From: Nannobrachium achirus
Lineage: Eukaryota; Chordata; Actinopteri; Myctophiformes; Myctophidae
Direction: 5' to 3'
Assembly (NCBI GenBank): GCA_963921795.1
Contig: OY997652.1
Coordinates: 16,819,940 to 16,883,939 of the forward strand
Length of the DNA: 64,000 nucleotides
Shown: positions 28,704-39,576 of the stretch, one piece after another
Layout: every line of letters starts with the position of its first letter
Numbering within the stretch: the stretch's first letter is position 1
The notes under the pieces: model-generated
The model's database searches: none
What the model saw: the letters and a program-made list of their open reading frames with translations, nothing else
Told to the model about the DNA's origin: nothing
Position numbers and translations under genes: made by a program

Positions 28704-29125
28704 GATAGTGGTTCTCAAATTGTGTCCGGGGACCCCCAGGGGCCCTTGGGGGGGGGGGGGGGGGTCCAGGGGGTCCCCATAAAAATGAGCTAATATAGTA
28801 TAAAAATCACTATTTTATTTTAAATGTCTAAATAAATCTATTGTGGTTGATAGAGAAGAGAAGACAATCTCAGCTGACAGCTGTCATGTCAACAATAAAT
28901 GTTACAAAAATGAATTACATTCATTTTTGTTTTCTCATTTAGCTTTGTGTGATATCCCAAATACATGGACAACACTGCACCTGTGTAAATAATCCAAAAA
29001 AGCTTACTATTGTCTCCTTTTAGTTGACCTTGTAGTGTACCAGTGATTTGTACAATCATGACACTGTACTTTTTCCTATGCAACCTTCTAATAAATTCTT
29101 CAATCAATCAATTAATTAATCAAAG
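28704..29125. mobile_element. hAT-like fragment with G-run, then a LINE tail
   Basis: AGTGGTTCTCAAATTGTGTCC with a run of about 16 Gs (28748-28763) is the start of a hAT-like repeat. From 29003 the sequence TTTTAGTTGACCTTG to (CAAT)n matches the LINE tail at 1795-1905. Confidence 0.6.
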
Positions 29126-29599
29126 CAACCCAGCATTGGGCAAATCGGTTCAAAAGCACATCGATGTGAGGAGCGTCTTGTTCACAGCTGTGGTCTGTGT
29201 GATGATGCACGTAAGTTTGATATGATTTATTTTAGATCATGCATATAGCATAGCAAAATACTAAATCCAAGTGTGCGTACATGTGTACAATATGTTTGCT
29301 GTTCATGTAGCCTGCGTTACCCAATCTCATGTTAAAATACAGGAACACTGAAAGGTCTTATTATAATCACGTTCGTTTGAGACTTACACAAACGCCTCCA
29401 GAGTGTTTAGAATCAGCAGCAGATGATTTTCTGTTGTATTTACCACGGGGGGGGGATAAATAATAATTTAAAAGAAAATCTATATCACTCGATAGCTTTA
29501 GCTAGCTAGCATAATAAGCTAACAAGAAGACACCACAACTTCTCCAGCCTACAGATAGCCTTCCTCAGATGTCTTGCCAATTAAATAAAAAATACTAAA

Positions 29600-29950
29600 C
29601 ACATTTTAATGTCAGCTCGAATAGGTTATTCTGCAAAAAACCGACTCAATAACGAGGCAGATTATTGGATTATAGCTGCAGCCACGAAGATAAACAAAAC
29701 ATCCACTCCTCCTCGCCTGGCACTGCGTTAAATCTGAAGGAAGGTGCGTATACTTCGTCGTACTCTCGCGGTGTGTGTCGCGCGCCGAAAACAACTGATA
29801 AACAAGCTCTCGATGCGTCGCGTCCGCCGCGCGCTGTGAGCTTGTATATCTGCTGTTTTCGGCGCGCGACACAATGTCCTACGACGGACACAGACAAATC
29901 GAACGCAACTGCGCATGCGCGCGTGAAATTTAAGTCCCAGCCACTGTTTC
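29600..29950 (-). promoter_or_regulatory. Probable smad4 promoter region with NRF1-type site
   Basis: The stretch is locally rich in CpG in an otherwise AT-rich neighbourhood, about 1.1-1.4 kb upstream of the smad4 ATG. GCGCATGCGC at 29911-29920 is a perfect NRF1 consensus core. No first non-coding exon can be defined with certainty. A CpG-rich palindrome (29775-29872) falls inside the same region. Confidence 0.45.
29775..29872. repeat. CpG-rich palindrome of the hairpin family at the smad4 promoter
   Basis: GTGTCGCGCGCCGAAAAC pairs with GTTTTCGGCGCGCGACAC. The centre keeps the family words AACAAGCTCT and GTGAGCTTGTATATCTGC. Outer flanks CGTCGTA and TACGACG also pair. Confidence 0.7.
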
Positions 29951-30218
29951 TAGTGTTTTTTGTGGTCTAAAATAAATGTTTTATTTTCTCATATATTTGC
30001 CAAATAGTCTAATTAGGAATTATGTGAGAATAAGCTACTGTACTATTTTTTATTTTATTTATTTGTTTATTTAGACGGGACAATGCATATTAATGAACAC
30101 TACATGAATGCAATGTAAATACACCGGAATTAGCAAGAATGCTAAATTTCATCCGTAGTCCCCAATTAATTAGGAATTATGTGAGAATAAGCTACTGTAC
30201 TGCACTATACTGTAGGCC

Positions 30219-30272
30219 TACTGTACTGTACTGTACTGTACTGTACTGTACTGTACTGTACTGTACTGTACT
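30219..30272. repeat. CTGTA pentanucleotide microsatellite
   Basis: About ten units of ACTGT. The same motif on the other strand forms the array at 58948-59008. Confidence 0.95.
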
Positions 30273-30327
30273 CAGATGCATGTCAGATTTGGAAAATATT
30301 AGTGGAGTCATGACTCATGACATGAAA

Positions 30328-30328
<1 letters not shown>

Positions 30329-30404
<76 letters not shown>

Positions 30405-30410
30405 CATATA
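30329..30410. repeat. TA dinucleotide microsatellite
   Basis: About 80 bp of alternating T and A, ending in ACATAT variants and a T run. The following 30420-31000 shows no gene or clear repeat. Confidence 0.95.
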
Positions 30411-31008
30411 TTTTTTTTAATGAAAAATAAGTCTATTATGTATGTATTTAAATGTTCTATCCAGCTCAAGACACATGAAGACATACACACTGTTTGTTAG
30501 TAGGCCTATCTTTTGAAATGCCAGATATTGTGAACACAGCATTACTTTATCTCAGAAGGATATGAGAAGTGAAGGTTTAACTATTGTGTCTGATTGTGTT
30601 TTGTAACAGAAAGCAGTCCATTTCTGAGCTGGATTTGTCCTTGAGCATGGCCCTCGTTTTGACATTTTACAGCACAGTAAGTTTACTCTCTTTGAGTTAA
30701 ATCATGTATGGCAGTCAGAGTTGTATATTATTGATGTTCTGGCAGTTCTGCTATGTGTGCACAACAATTTTGTCTATAATGTTTAAGTGCACATTTGAGG
30801 ATTCTTTAGCTTTTTCTACTCCACTACATCTCAGAGGCAAATATTGTACCATTAATCTATTACACTTATTTAAAAACGGTGTTGATTTTGATTATTTCAA
30901 TTCGGAAGTGGGAAGCTTCATGAGCTTGATGAAGTTGACAGAAAGGTTGCTTTAATAAATCTCTTGAACCTGCAAGTGCAGTGTGCGGGCTAGTTTTTTC
31001 AAGATTCC

Positions 31009-31449
31009 CACTTCCTAATGCTTTATATTGCCTACGCACCTGTAACAGCGAAAGTCTCGATTATTATTATTACAAAATATTCATTAACCACTTCTTCAGC
31101 CCTGGACTTTTACTTAAAGGAGTAGTTCACCCCCAAAATTACTTTTCTTCTATTGATTACTCACACCATGGAGACTTGCATTCAATAATATTTGTTGCAT
31201 TCCTAACACAAAAAAAATGATTATAGTAAATTTAGCCCCATTGATTCCGGATGGAGACCCGAATCATTTTGGGTCCCCATCCGGAATCAATTTCTTGTAA
31301 TAATTTTTTTGTCTTGTGAATGTGACAAATACAAAAAAATATTATTGAAGTCTCCATGGCATGAGTAATCAATAGGAAAAAAAAGTCATTTTGGGGGTGA
31401 ACTACTCCTTTAAGTAAAACATTTCAGTATCTCTTCCACCACTGCTTTT
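31009..31449. mobile_element. 440-bp repeat with TTAA MITE, copy 1
   Basis: The core 31114-31413 starts TTAAAGGAGTAGTTCACCCC and ends GGGTGAACTACTCCTTTAA, a TTAA-flanked MITE. About 100 bp of left flank and 35 bp of right flank are also shared with the copy at 42151-42590, so the unit is larger than the MITE or the MITE lies in an older repeat. Confidence 0.85.
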
Positions 31450-31800
31450 GTGCTAGGTGCTGCTTCCGAATGAATTTAATCTGAAGACTCACCTCTTCAG
31501 ACTCCACCTTAGCCCAGCACTTGCCGTAGCACTTGACCTTATGTAAAGGCTAGAATGTAATTTAGATAGCATGTTAAGACAGATTCCAAAATGTCCAGGT
31601 TCATTTGTAGACCTGACATACTATAGTCAAGTGTGTATAGTTTCAATGTACAGATTATTCTGATGGTTCATGGTTTACTATACCTACTATCCTAGATTAC
31701 TATTGCTACAGTATGCGTTTGATGTATTGGTTTTCCTTGTATGGCTATTTGGTCTGGATTAAGAGCGTCTGCTAGATGCCTAAATTGTAAATTGTTGCTA
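31450..31800 (+). mobile_element. LINE (L2/Rex-like) 3' end
   Basis: The stretch begins like an ORF2 C-terminus (LKTHLFRLHLS-type reading near 31480-31510) and ends with the fish LINE tail word TAAGAGCGTCTGCTAGATGC. Confidence 0.65.
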
Positions 31801-32196
31801 CAACCAGCTTCGCACTCACCTGGTCGTCATATCTTGGAGCTTCTTAACCTTGACAGTAGTTGTCAGTTTGACATTCCCATATTTTCTTAGAATCATTGCA
31901 TCTGCATTCAATCACATGAATCCTAATAATAGCCAATCGTTTGATGAAAATATTATAGGCAAACATTTAGTGAAAATATAGGCGAACATTTGGTGAAAAT
32001 AGCAGACTAAGGTTACAACACTAGGCCTACACATTTGAGCTTGTATGGCTATTGTCACTATTTGATGTTCTGTAAAATTATGGGTTTAAGTGGTTAACAT
32101 AATGTCTACCCCTCTGTCCCATGATTTCTAATGGGGGACCTGGATATAACTGCATTTAATAATGATTATTACCAGTAATTAATCATTTATAGTTAT

Positions 32197-32540
32197 TGCC
32201 AGACCCATGAAATGGGTAGGCCTACATAAGCAAATGTCGGTCTGTCCGGTTTTTCTCCATAGATGGTCATGATGATGACATGATGATGACATGAGGGAGG
32301 GATAGACCGACAGACAAAGCCTTCATGTCATCACAATGACATGAGGGAGGGACAGACCGACAGACAAAGCAAAAGGCTTTGTCTGTCGGTCTGTCCAGGG
32401 AGGGACACAAATGATGATGACATGAGGGAGGGACAGACAGCCTATAAAGGGACAGACAGCCTATAAATGTACCATTAAATTTATAGGCCCAGAGGGTTGG
32501 CAGACCCGGGGTCTGGCACAACCAGGTTGACCTGGTCTAG
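32197..32540 (+). mobile_element. Helentron-like non-autonomous element, copy 1
   Basis: It begins TGCCAGACCCATGAAATGGG. The subterminal word GCCAGACCC recurs inverted as GGGTCTGGC near the 3' end. The end is a small hairpin (ACCAGGTTGACCTGGT) directly followed by CTAG and then T. The centre holds ATGATGACATGAGGGAGGG repeats and an inverted GACAGACAAAGC pair. Copy 2 is at 40796-40967. Confidence 0.7.
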
Positions 32541-32821
32541 TTATATAGTTATTAGTCTCATATCTATTGATCTATCTATCCAAGAATGTACCATATCGTA
32601 TCCACAATGAGGAACATGTACAAGAAATAGTCTTTCTTTCCCATCATCTCTGAGTTGACACTGGCATTATGGTGTAAATTGGCTTGAAGATGTTGCAAAA
32701 TCATAATTTTGATAGAAGTAAAACGCTTTCCTCCATGGACCTTATCTTTTCTATATTGTATTGTCTCCCCCTAGTGGTTATTATGACAACTAATCCATCC
32801 TGTAGCAATAGCATTATTTAT

Positions 32822-32880
32822 CAATCTGACTACAAGCACACAACGGGCATTGTGTGTTTGTAGATGGGCTGTTTTCACTA
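32822..32880. repeat. Hairpin family copy (ACAGCC subtype)
   Basis: GACTACAAGCACACAACG pairs with TTGTGTGTTTGTAGATGGGC. It shares the CACTAGTTTAGT flank with copies at 46681 and 62681. Confidence 0.6.
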
Positions 32881-33499
32881 GTTTAGTTCATCTTTTACAA
32901 CGATGATATGTTCTGATAGCTATCCTATAGTCTCCATGTCTCTCCAGCTTCTTACAAAACGTAAAATGCGTTTTTCAGGTCGGGATACAACTTTTATCCA
33001 ATCAGGATAGAGAGCTTAGTCAGGATACAGATTAAACAAGTGACACTGGAAGTGATGGCGCAAGTAATGAGCAGAAATTGGAACAGGAGCACTACACTAC
33101 TGTATATAATCTATCTATAAATGCGAGAAGTCTCTGCGTGTCTGTCTGTCTGTGTGTCTGTCTGTCTGTAATCCGCGTATCTCGAGAACCGTTCGTCCCA
33201 CCGGCTTCAGATTCGGCACACGCGTTCCCCGCCGCGGCACGGAGTGCAGTGCCGGGTCTCGACCCGACCCGACGCGCGGTTTTCCCGAACCGGCGCGAAA
33301 CGTTCGGAATCTCCTTATGCGGGGTTGATTGTTGACATCAGGCTGTTCCGGAGGAAATCGGCGAAAGCTCTGACTCATTGTGACATCACTTCATAAAAGG
33401 CTCTGACATCACGTACGCCACATGAGTCAACAAAAAATCTCTGTGAGTGTGTATGTATGTATGTAATCCGCGTATCTCGAGAACCGTTCGTCCCACGGG

Positions 33500-34400
33500 C
33501 ACGCGCGTTCTCCATATATGGGCATAAAATGGATTGCAGACAGACAGATACAGATATCTCCATATATGGACATAAATGGACAGAGGCAAACAGATGGTCA
33601 AAGATCTCCATATATGGGCATAAAATGGACGCAGACAGACAGATACAGATATCTCCATATATGGGCATAAATGGACACAGGCAAACAGGTATAATGAGGT
33701 TTGCATTAAAGGGGGAACCGGCACTGTGTCTGCAACACAGTTGGAGGCACAGACAGATACGCCATATATGGGCATAAAATGGACGCAGATAGACAGATAT
33801 CTCCATATATGGGCATAAAATGGACCCAGAACTATAACTGCAGTGATCTCCATATATGGACATAAAATGGACGCCGACAGACAGACAGACAGACAGATAC
33901 AGATATCTCCATATATGGGCATAAATGGACACAGGCAGACAGATGGTCAAAACCGGTACTGTGTGTGCAGAGATCTTCATATATGGGCATAAGTGGACAA
34001 AGACATTCATTCCCCATTTCAAATTCGGCACGCGCGTTCTCCACCGCAGCAGGTAGTGCAGTGCTCGGCCTGTTTGAAAAAGCGACAGAGATCTCATATA
34101 TGAGCATAAAATGGACGCAGATAAACAGATATCTCCATATATGGCATATATGGGCATATGGACGCAGAATCACAAAGATCTCCATATACGGGCATAAAAG
34201 GGACACAGACAGACAGATACAGAGATCTCCATATATGGGCATAAAATGGACGCAGATAGACAGCTATCTCCATATATAGGCATAAAATGGACCCAGGACT
34301 ATAACTGCAGGGATCTCCATATATGGACATAAAATGGACGCCGATAGACAGACAGATATCTCCATATATGGGCATAAATGGACACAGGCAGACAGATGGT
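33500..34400. repeat. Minisatellite rich in CCATATATGG
   Basis: Units of about 45 bp read roughly ATCTCCATATATGGGCATAA followed by ATGGACGCAGACAGACAG. I count twelve exact CCATATATGG decamers plus several one-base variants. Spacers contain GTTTGCATTAAAGGG and CGGCACGCGCGTTC words. Long reading frames on the minus strand here are repeat artefacts. Confidence 0.9.
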
Positions 34401-34439
34401 CAAAACGGGTCCTATGAAAACAGGTATAATGGGGTTTGC

Positions 34440-34796
34440 ATTAAAGGGCGGGGCATTCATTCCCTATTTACATTGTTCCGAGTTGGCCAGGTCGCCGACT
34501 AGACGCCTTCTATCGCACAACCATAATAGACTGCGAACCTCTTCAATTATTTTTACGCATCCTCCGCGATAGAATCACATTTACACTGCATCTAAAGACT
34601 CCACCTTTTGCACAAAAATCGTGCATTTTTACCCCAATGTTCCTAGCAGCTTCTCCTGAAGCTATTGTATTTGCACGATGTACACTTTGTAGAAAAGTAA
34701 TGAAAACGCAATTTTCGTCATGAAAGTATCAGGTTACAGTTTGCTTCAAGCAGGGGAGGAGGGGGGAGCTATGGGGAGCAGCTAACAGCGTGCAGC

Positions 34797-34857
<61 letters not shown>

Positions 34858-36630
34858 CAGCTAACAGCGTGCCGCAACGCGACCCAGACAGAGAGGGAGA
34901 GATGAGGGGAGGGCAAGGAGGGGAGGAAGCAGCTAAGAGCCTTAACACAGCGAGCAGCCCCGCAACAATATCTTCATTGTTGGTGTCAAAACATGAGGAA
35001 TACATGCGGTCAGGTACGTCCCTTATAAACGTCCCCGAACACAGACCAACAAAAGTAACAAGTAAAAGTACTCCAGCCTTCTTCACAATGATCAAAGAAA
35101 AAGTCGCCAATTCAACAAGTAAAAGTACTCCAGCCTTCTTCACAATGATCAATGGACAATGATCGCCAGCAATTCGAGCCGCATCATTATGATTTAACCA
35201 TGAAAGAAATAATGACAATAGATCAGGGTCGTTGTGCCGACACTGACAGACACACAGGCAGAAATTACTCAAATGTTTTACTTAAGTAAAAGTATCATTA
35301 CGGCAATGTAGAAATACTGTTACAAGTAAAATTACGTAATTCAAAGTAAAAGTCCGCAATTTACTTGAGTAAAACTACAAAAGTATTGGTATTGGTATCA
35401 AAATGTATTGCCAACTCAAGAGTCACTGAGACATCCACTTCGGCCGCGATTTGAGCAACAAAGGGCTTACAATATTGTATCTGAATGATTAGATTTAGAT
35501 GCGTGTGTGCGTGAGCGTCTGGTGTGAGGAACGCTGCGTGCACTTTCCCTTGCACATCATTCTCTACATTAAGATCGACAGGCAGGGCCGCTGATAGGGG
35601 GGGGCAAAGGGTACTGTTGTCCCCCCTCCCGAAAAGGGTGAGGTGGCAAAAAATTACAAAAAAAAAAATAAGTTAGTGTAGGAAAGATTTGACTGTGAAA
35701 GAACTTTCTCCCAATGTAAGATTAAGACATCATACTTTATATAAACCCTACTATATTAAGCCTAAATGGTTCTGCAGCTGTGTAGAACTGTTTTTAACAG
35801 TTTTTTTTTTTACTTTAAAAGTAGGACCCCCAAATGTAGTTGAGTAGCCATACTTTGGTGTGACCATTCCCTTACAAGTAGTGAAAAGTCCGGAATTCAA
35901 AATTGAATGAAAGTACACAAGTATTCAATTGGTATTAATATGTACTTAAGTACCAAAAGTAAAAGTAGGCCTACTCATTAAGCAGAATGTCCCTTTTCAA
36001 ATATTAAAATAGCAGATCTACAAGCTCACAACTGCAATGTAGAAATAGGCCAATGATCAATGGAGTGATCATTGCCAGCGCTCCCCATTTAACTATGAAA
36101 TAAATAATGCATAATGACAATGGCCAACAAATGATCGTCTGGTCGTTGCAGTCACTGTAGAGACACCAACACATTTGCAATTGATCATCCTGTCGTTGCA
36201 GTCACTGTATTGACACCAACACATTTGCACAGGATAATAAAGTGTTACAAAATACATATACAGTTTGGGGGAGACCCTGCCATATAGACTATACAAATGC
36301 TGAATGTAGTGCCCCCTGAAAACACTGAAAAAATACAGATGTATTTAGATGTATTTCCTTTTGATTTTACATCACATTTCATTTGTACATTTCCTTCATA
36401 AATACAGGGAAATACATATACTTTTCACCCCTTTAAGACAGTTTTTCAGTTTCTTGATTCAGATTTAGATATTTGATATTAATTGTATTAGACACACCCC
36501 TTACAACCCATTGTTACTTCAAACCACTTCACACTTTGGAAACAAATGCCTATTTAACATTGATGGCAACAACATTGGTTACCTGTCCACTGGACCTGTA
36601 TTCGTCTGCATGGATTACATTGCATATATA
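34440..36630. other. Helitron interior: GA repeat, AAGTAAAAGTA repeats, no gene
   Basis: A GA microsatellite spans 34801-34856. A 36-bp direct repeat (AACAAGTAAAAGTACTCCAG onward) occurs at 35056 and 35117. From 35265 to 35960 the sequence is built on TTACTTGAGTAAAAGTAC-type words typical of a widespread fish MITE. A half hairpin is at 36006-36040 and a 55-bp tandem pair near 36110-36230 repeats GTCGTTGCAGTCACTGTA. I see no gene. Confidence 0.55.
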
Positions 36631-37692
36631 TATGGGTGAGTGACGTGACGTAACGTTTTCGCTGTCCTCGGTGTCAAACATGTATAAATAAAAAATATAT
36701 TTGTCAAAAACCTTCTGAATATTGTGCAGGACATTAAGCTTTATGTGAACTTACTCAAGATTAAAACATTTCATTCCTCATTTCTTCAGAATCTTCAACC
36801 AAACATGGCAAAACTCATATGGTGTGACTGTCCTGACCTTGTTTCTCAAAGTGGGAACGTGAATAAAACTAAGAAAAAGAATTGCTAAAAATCATTTGAA
36901 GATGAATTTAGGCTAAAAAAAATGTCTATTTTGAGCCTATATCTTTTCAAAGTCAAAGCATAATGTTTTCAGTCATTTCTGATCAAAAACATTTTGTCCC
37001 CCAACCCAAAATCATTTGGTGTGACACTAGTTTGGAAAAATTAAACAGGCAATTATTTGGACACCTATTGGCTAGAGAGGTCCTTCTTCTGTAAGGCTAT
37101 TCAGCACTCCCAGCACAACTGCAAGACAGGTGTCTGAGGTGAGTTATGATTTTAACATTTTCATGAAATGCCATCTTGTTGAAACGTTGACAAACTCACC
37201 ATTCTGGATGTCTTTTGGTGTGACACCTTTTCTTTAAAAAAAGCTTAAGTTATTTGAAGTTTTGGTCATATTTCCATGTAGATCTAGGCTGCTTTGTTAT
37301 AGCTAGCATGCTGTTAGCATGCTAATGTGTACATAGTAGCCTCAAGGTAAACCTAAATGGAGAAAACAGTAATATGGTGTGACACTTAATCATATGGTGT
37401 GACATGTCTGCTTGTCACACCATATGACTTGACTGTCACACCATATGATTTATACTGTATTTAACTACAGATATAACAACAAATAACAAATTTCCATGTT
37501 TCTTTTGTACATTTAAACATTTGTTTTAAACATTTTTACATAAAATGTAATTTAGCTTCATTCAGTGATACTTCAAATTCATCAGACAGAGCAGAAACCC
37601 CTTCACAGAAACCTTAACATATTGTTTCAATCTAAACAATATTTTCTCTTTGTCTTAAACTATACATTCCATTTTCTTTTGTCAGCTGGAAA

Positions 37693-37887
37693 ATGACAAG
37701 TGCTGAGAGAACGAGAAAGTACAGGGAGAAACTAAACAATGACCCAGCAAGGAGAGAGGAGCCAAAGGGGCGAGACTGCATTTTCTACGAAGAGCAGGAG
37801 GTTGTCTGTGGCATAGCAGAACCGCAACAAGGCAGCCGGTTTGCTACCCTCACCAAATACGACTGGCTGATGTACAATACAGTCTAA
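37693..37887 (+). pseudogene. Transposon-borne short ORF (TSAERTRKYREKL type), truncated
   Basis: It begins at a true ATG and encodes 64 residues: a basic N-terminus TSAERTRKYREKLNNDPARR, then an unrelated-looking tail ending YDWLMYNTV. The basic start resembles the N-terminus of large transposon-associated proteins common in fish genomes, from memory only. The join between a long-protein start and a short acidic tail suggests internal deletion. Function is unknown. Confidence 0.4.
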
Positions 37888-37971
37888 ATGTATAATCTAA
37901 TCTGATCTAATACTTTTGTACTTTCACTCACTGGACTGGACAGTGGACAGTGTTAAGGTAGGACCCGAGAC

Positions 37972-38035
37972 AAAACTAGCTGATCTACAAGCTCTCAACA
38001 CGTTGTGCTGCGAGAGCTTGTAGATCAGCTATTTT
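37972..38035. repeat. Hairpin family copy with paired substitutions
   Basis: AGCTGATCTACAAGCTCT pairs with AGAGCTTGTAGATCAGCT. Compared with the common AGCAGATC/GATCTGCT stem, the changed base is matched on the other arm. It follows the 37693 reading frame by about 80 bp. Confidence 0.8.
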
Positions 38036-39051
38036 CGGAGTTGCGCAACCCAGCACTCTTTAGCTAGTGGAGATGTGGTGTAATGTCATGATTCCTAATT
38101 ACATTTGTTCAACACAAAATGCTGTGTTCAAGTTCAGGAGACTTCGGAAAAAAGCAATTTACCTGAATGCTGAGTTCTGTTTCCACTAATTGGTGTTAAT
38201 AAAATGTTGCCTTCAATGCCTTGGCTCCAAGTGTGGCTATGCGCCTTATTGTCCCTTTAGGATCCTTCTGCCGTGGGCCGGCAGAAGACTTAGGTGTGCG
38301 TAGCATTCCTGTGCACATCCTCATCATCCATCTACTACTACAATTCTTTCTTATCCCATGTTAAAGCCCTACAATAATATCCTGTATAAATATTAAGGCC
38401 ATGTTATCCTGGGTAATTGTTTAATCAATCAGTAAAGTTCAGTACTCACTAATAGGTAGGTTAAAACACAGTTTGCTTTGACACATGAAGATATGATCAT
38501 ACGGTGTGACACTAAATCATTTGGTGTGACATTCCAAATAGTGAGAAATCATACCTTTATTAATGATTAAACCAAAAAAATGTTCATGGATTACATAGAG
38601 AATATTATCAGGAAGAGTCACAAATATTTGTGTAATTTTAGAGAAAGTTTTGACAGAATACATTTAAAATATGTTGTAAGATCATGAACATGGGCCTCAC
38701 ACAGAGTGTCGATTATGAAAAAAATATACAGATATAATTAATTTTCAAAAAACTATAGTGGATCACTGGTTAGTTATGATAAAGGACTTTGATAAAGTGA
38801 GTAACTTAAGAAAGATGTACTCCATTTTCATTTTATGAACAATTATTTTCATGTCACACCATATGACGATTTTAGGCACAAGTACAACAAACTGCTGAAT
38901 AAAGTCTGATTCCAATAAAATATCTAAAAACAAAATGTATTTCCATAAAGTTGAGAGTGAGTAGAACAAAAGTAAATAACTTTTATGCCTGCAATTTAAA
39001 GTTTTTTTAAAAACACATTTTTTGGGGCGTCACGTCACTGACCCATATACA

Positions 39052-39162
<111 letters not shown>

Positions 39163-39576
39163 TCTGTGGCAAAAAATAGCGGTCGACATAGATCTCCATA
39201 TATGGACAAATCAATTTGATTGCTGGTATACCGTGAGGGCCCCCAGAGGGGGCCCGAGCTCTAGATTTGAGGGCCCCCGAAGGGGGCCCGAAATTCTAGT
39301 ATATATAAACCAGAAAGATGCAATTGAAAATTGCGTTTGAATTTTCCCATTTCAAGTCAATTAATAGTTTTTGCTGTAACTTCATTAGCTATTCCATATA
39401 ATGATGTCAGAATGATATCGCAACATCGTCATCACATCCAATATGATTGTCCTTTTAAATTATTGTATTGTAGGCTTACAACACAATGCCATTCAGCACA
39501 TTTTTTAAGATATTCCAACAACTTCTGCTTTATTGTAAGTTAGGTGAACTGTTCCTCAGTGGCGCTGGTGTGTGAA

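Larger units (their letters stand above)
36634..39044 (+). mobile_element. 2.4-kb DNA transposon with GGTGTGACA subterminal repeats
   Basis: The termini GGGTGAGTGACGTGACG and CGTCACGTCACTGACCC form a 17-bp inverted repeat with one mismatch. Ten copies of CATATGGTGTGACA-like words occur in both orientations at about 36818, 37015, 37212, 37372, 37390, 37414, 37432, 38495, 38515 and 38853, the pattern expected of transposase-binding sites. The element contains one short reading frame (37693-37887) and a hairpin-family copy (37972-38035). The AT-rich flanks prevent a clear target duplication call. I do not recognise the superfamily. Confidence 0.7.

Noticed and set aside
33375-34375. Long minus-strand reading frames (up to 260 codons) full of HIWRYL and CPYMEI repeats
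   Set aside because: They are translations of the CCATATATGG minisatellite, whose unit happens to lack stops in some frames.
33500-34400. CRISPR-like array
   Set aside because: Spacers are not unique, units drift in length, and the context is a eukaryotic transposon.
36006-36040. tRNA or small structured RNA gene suggested by the recurrent stem
   Set aside because: No A and B boxes or cloverleaf; it is half of the repeat-family hairpin.
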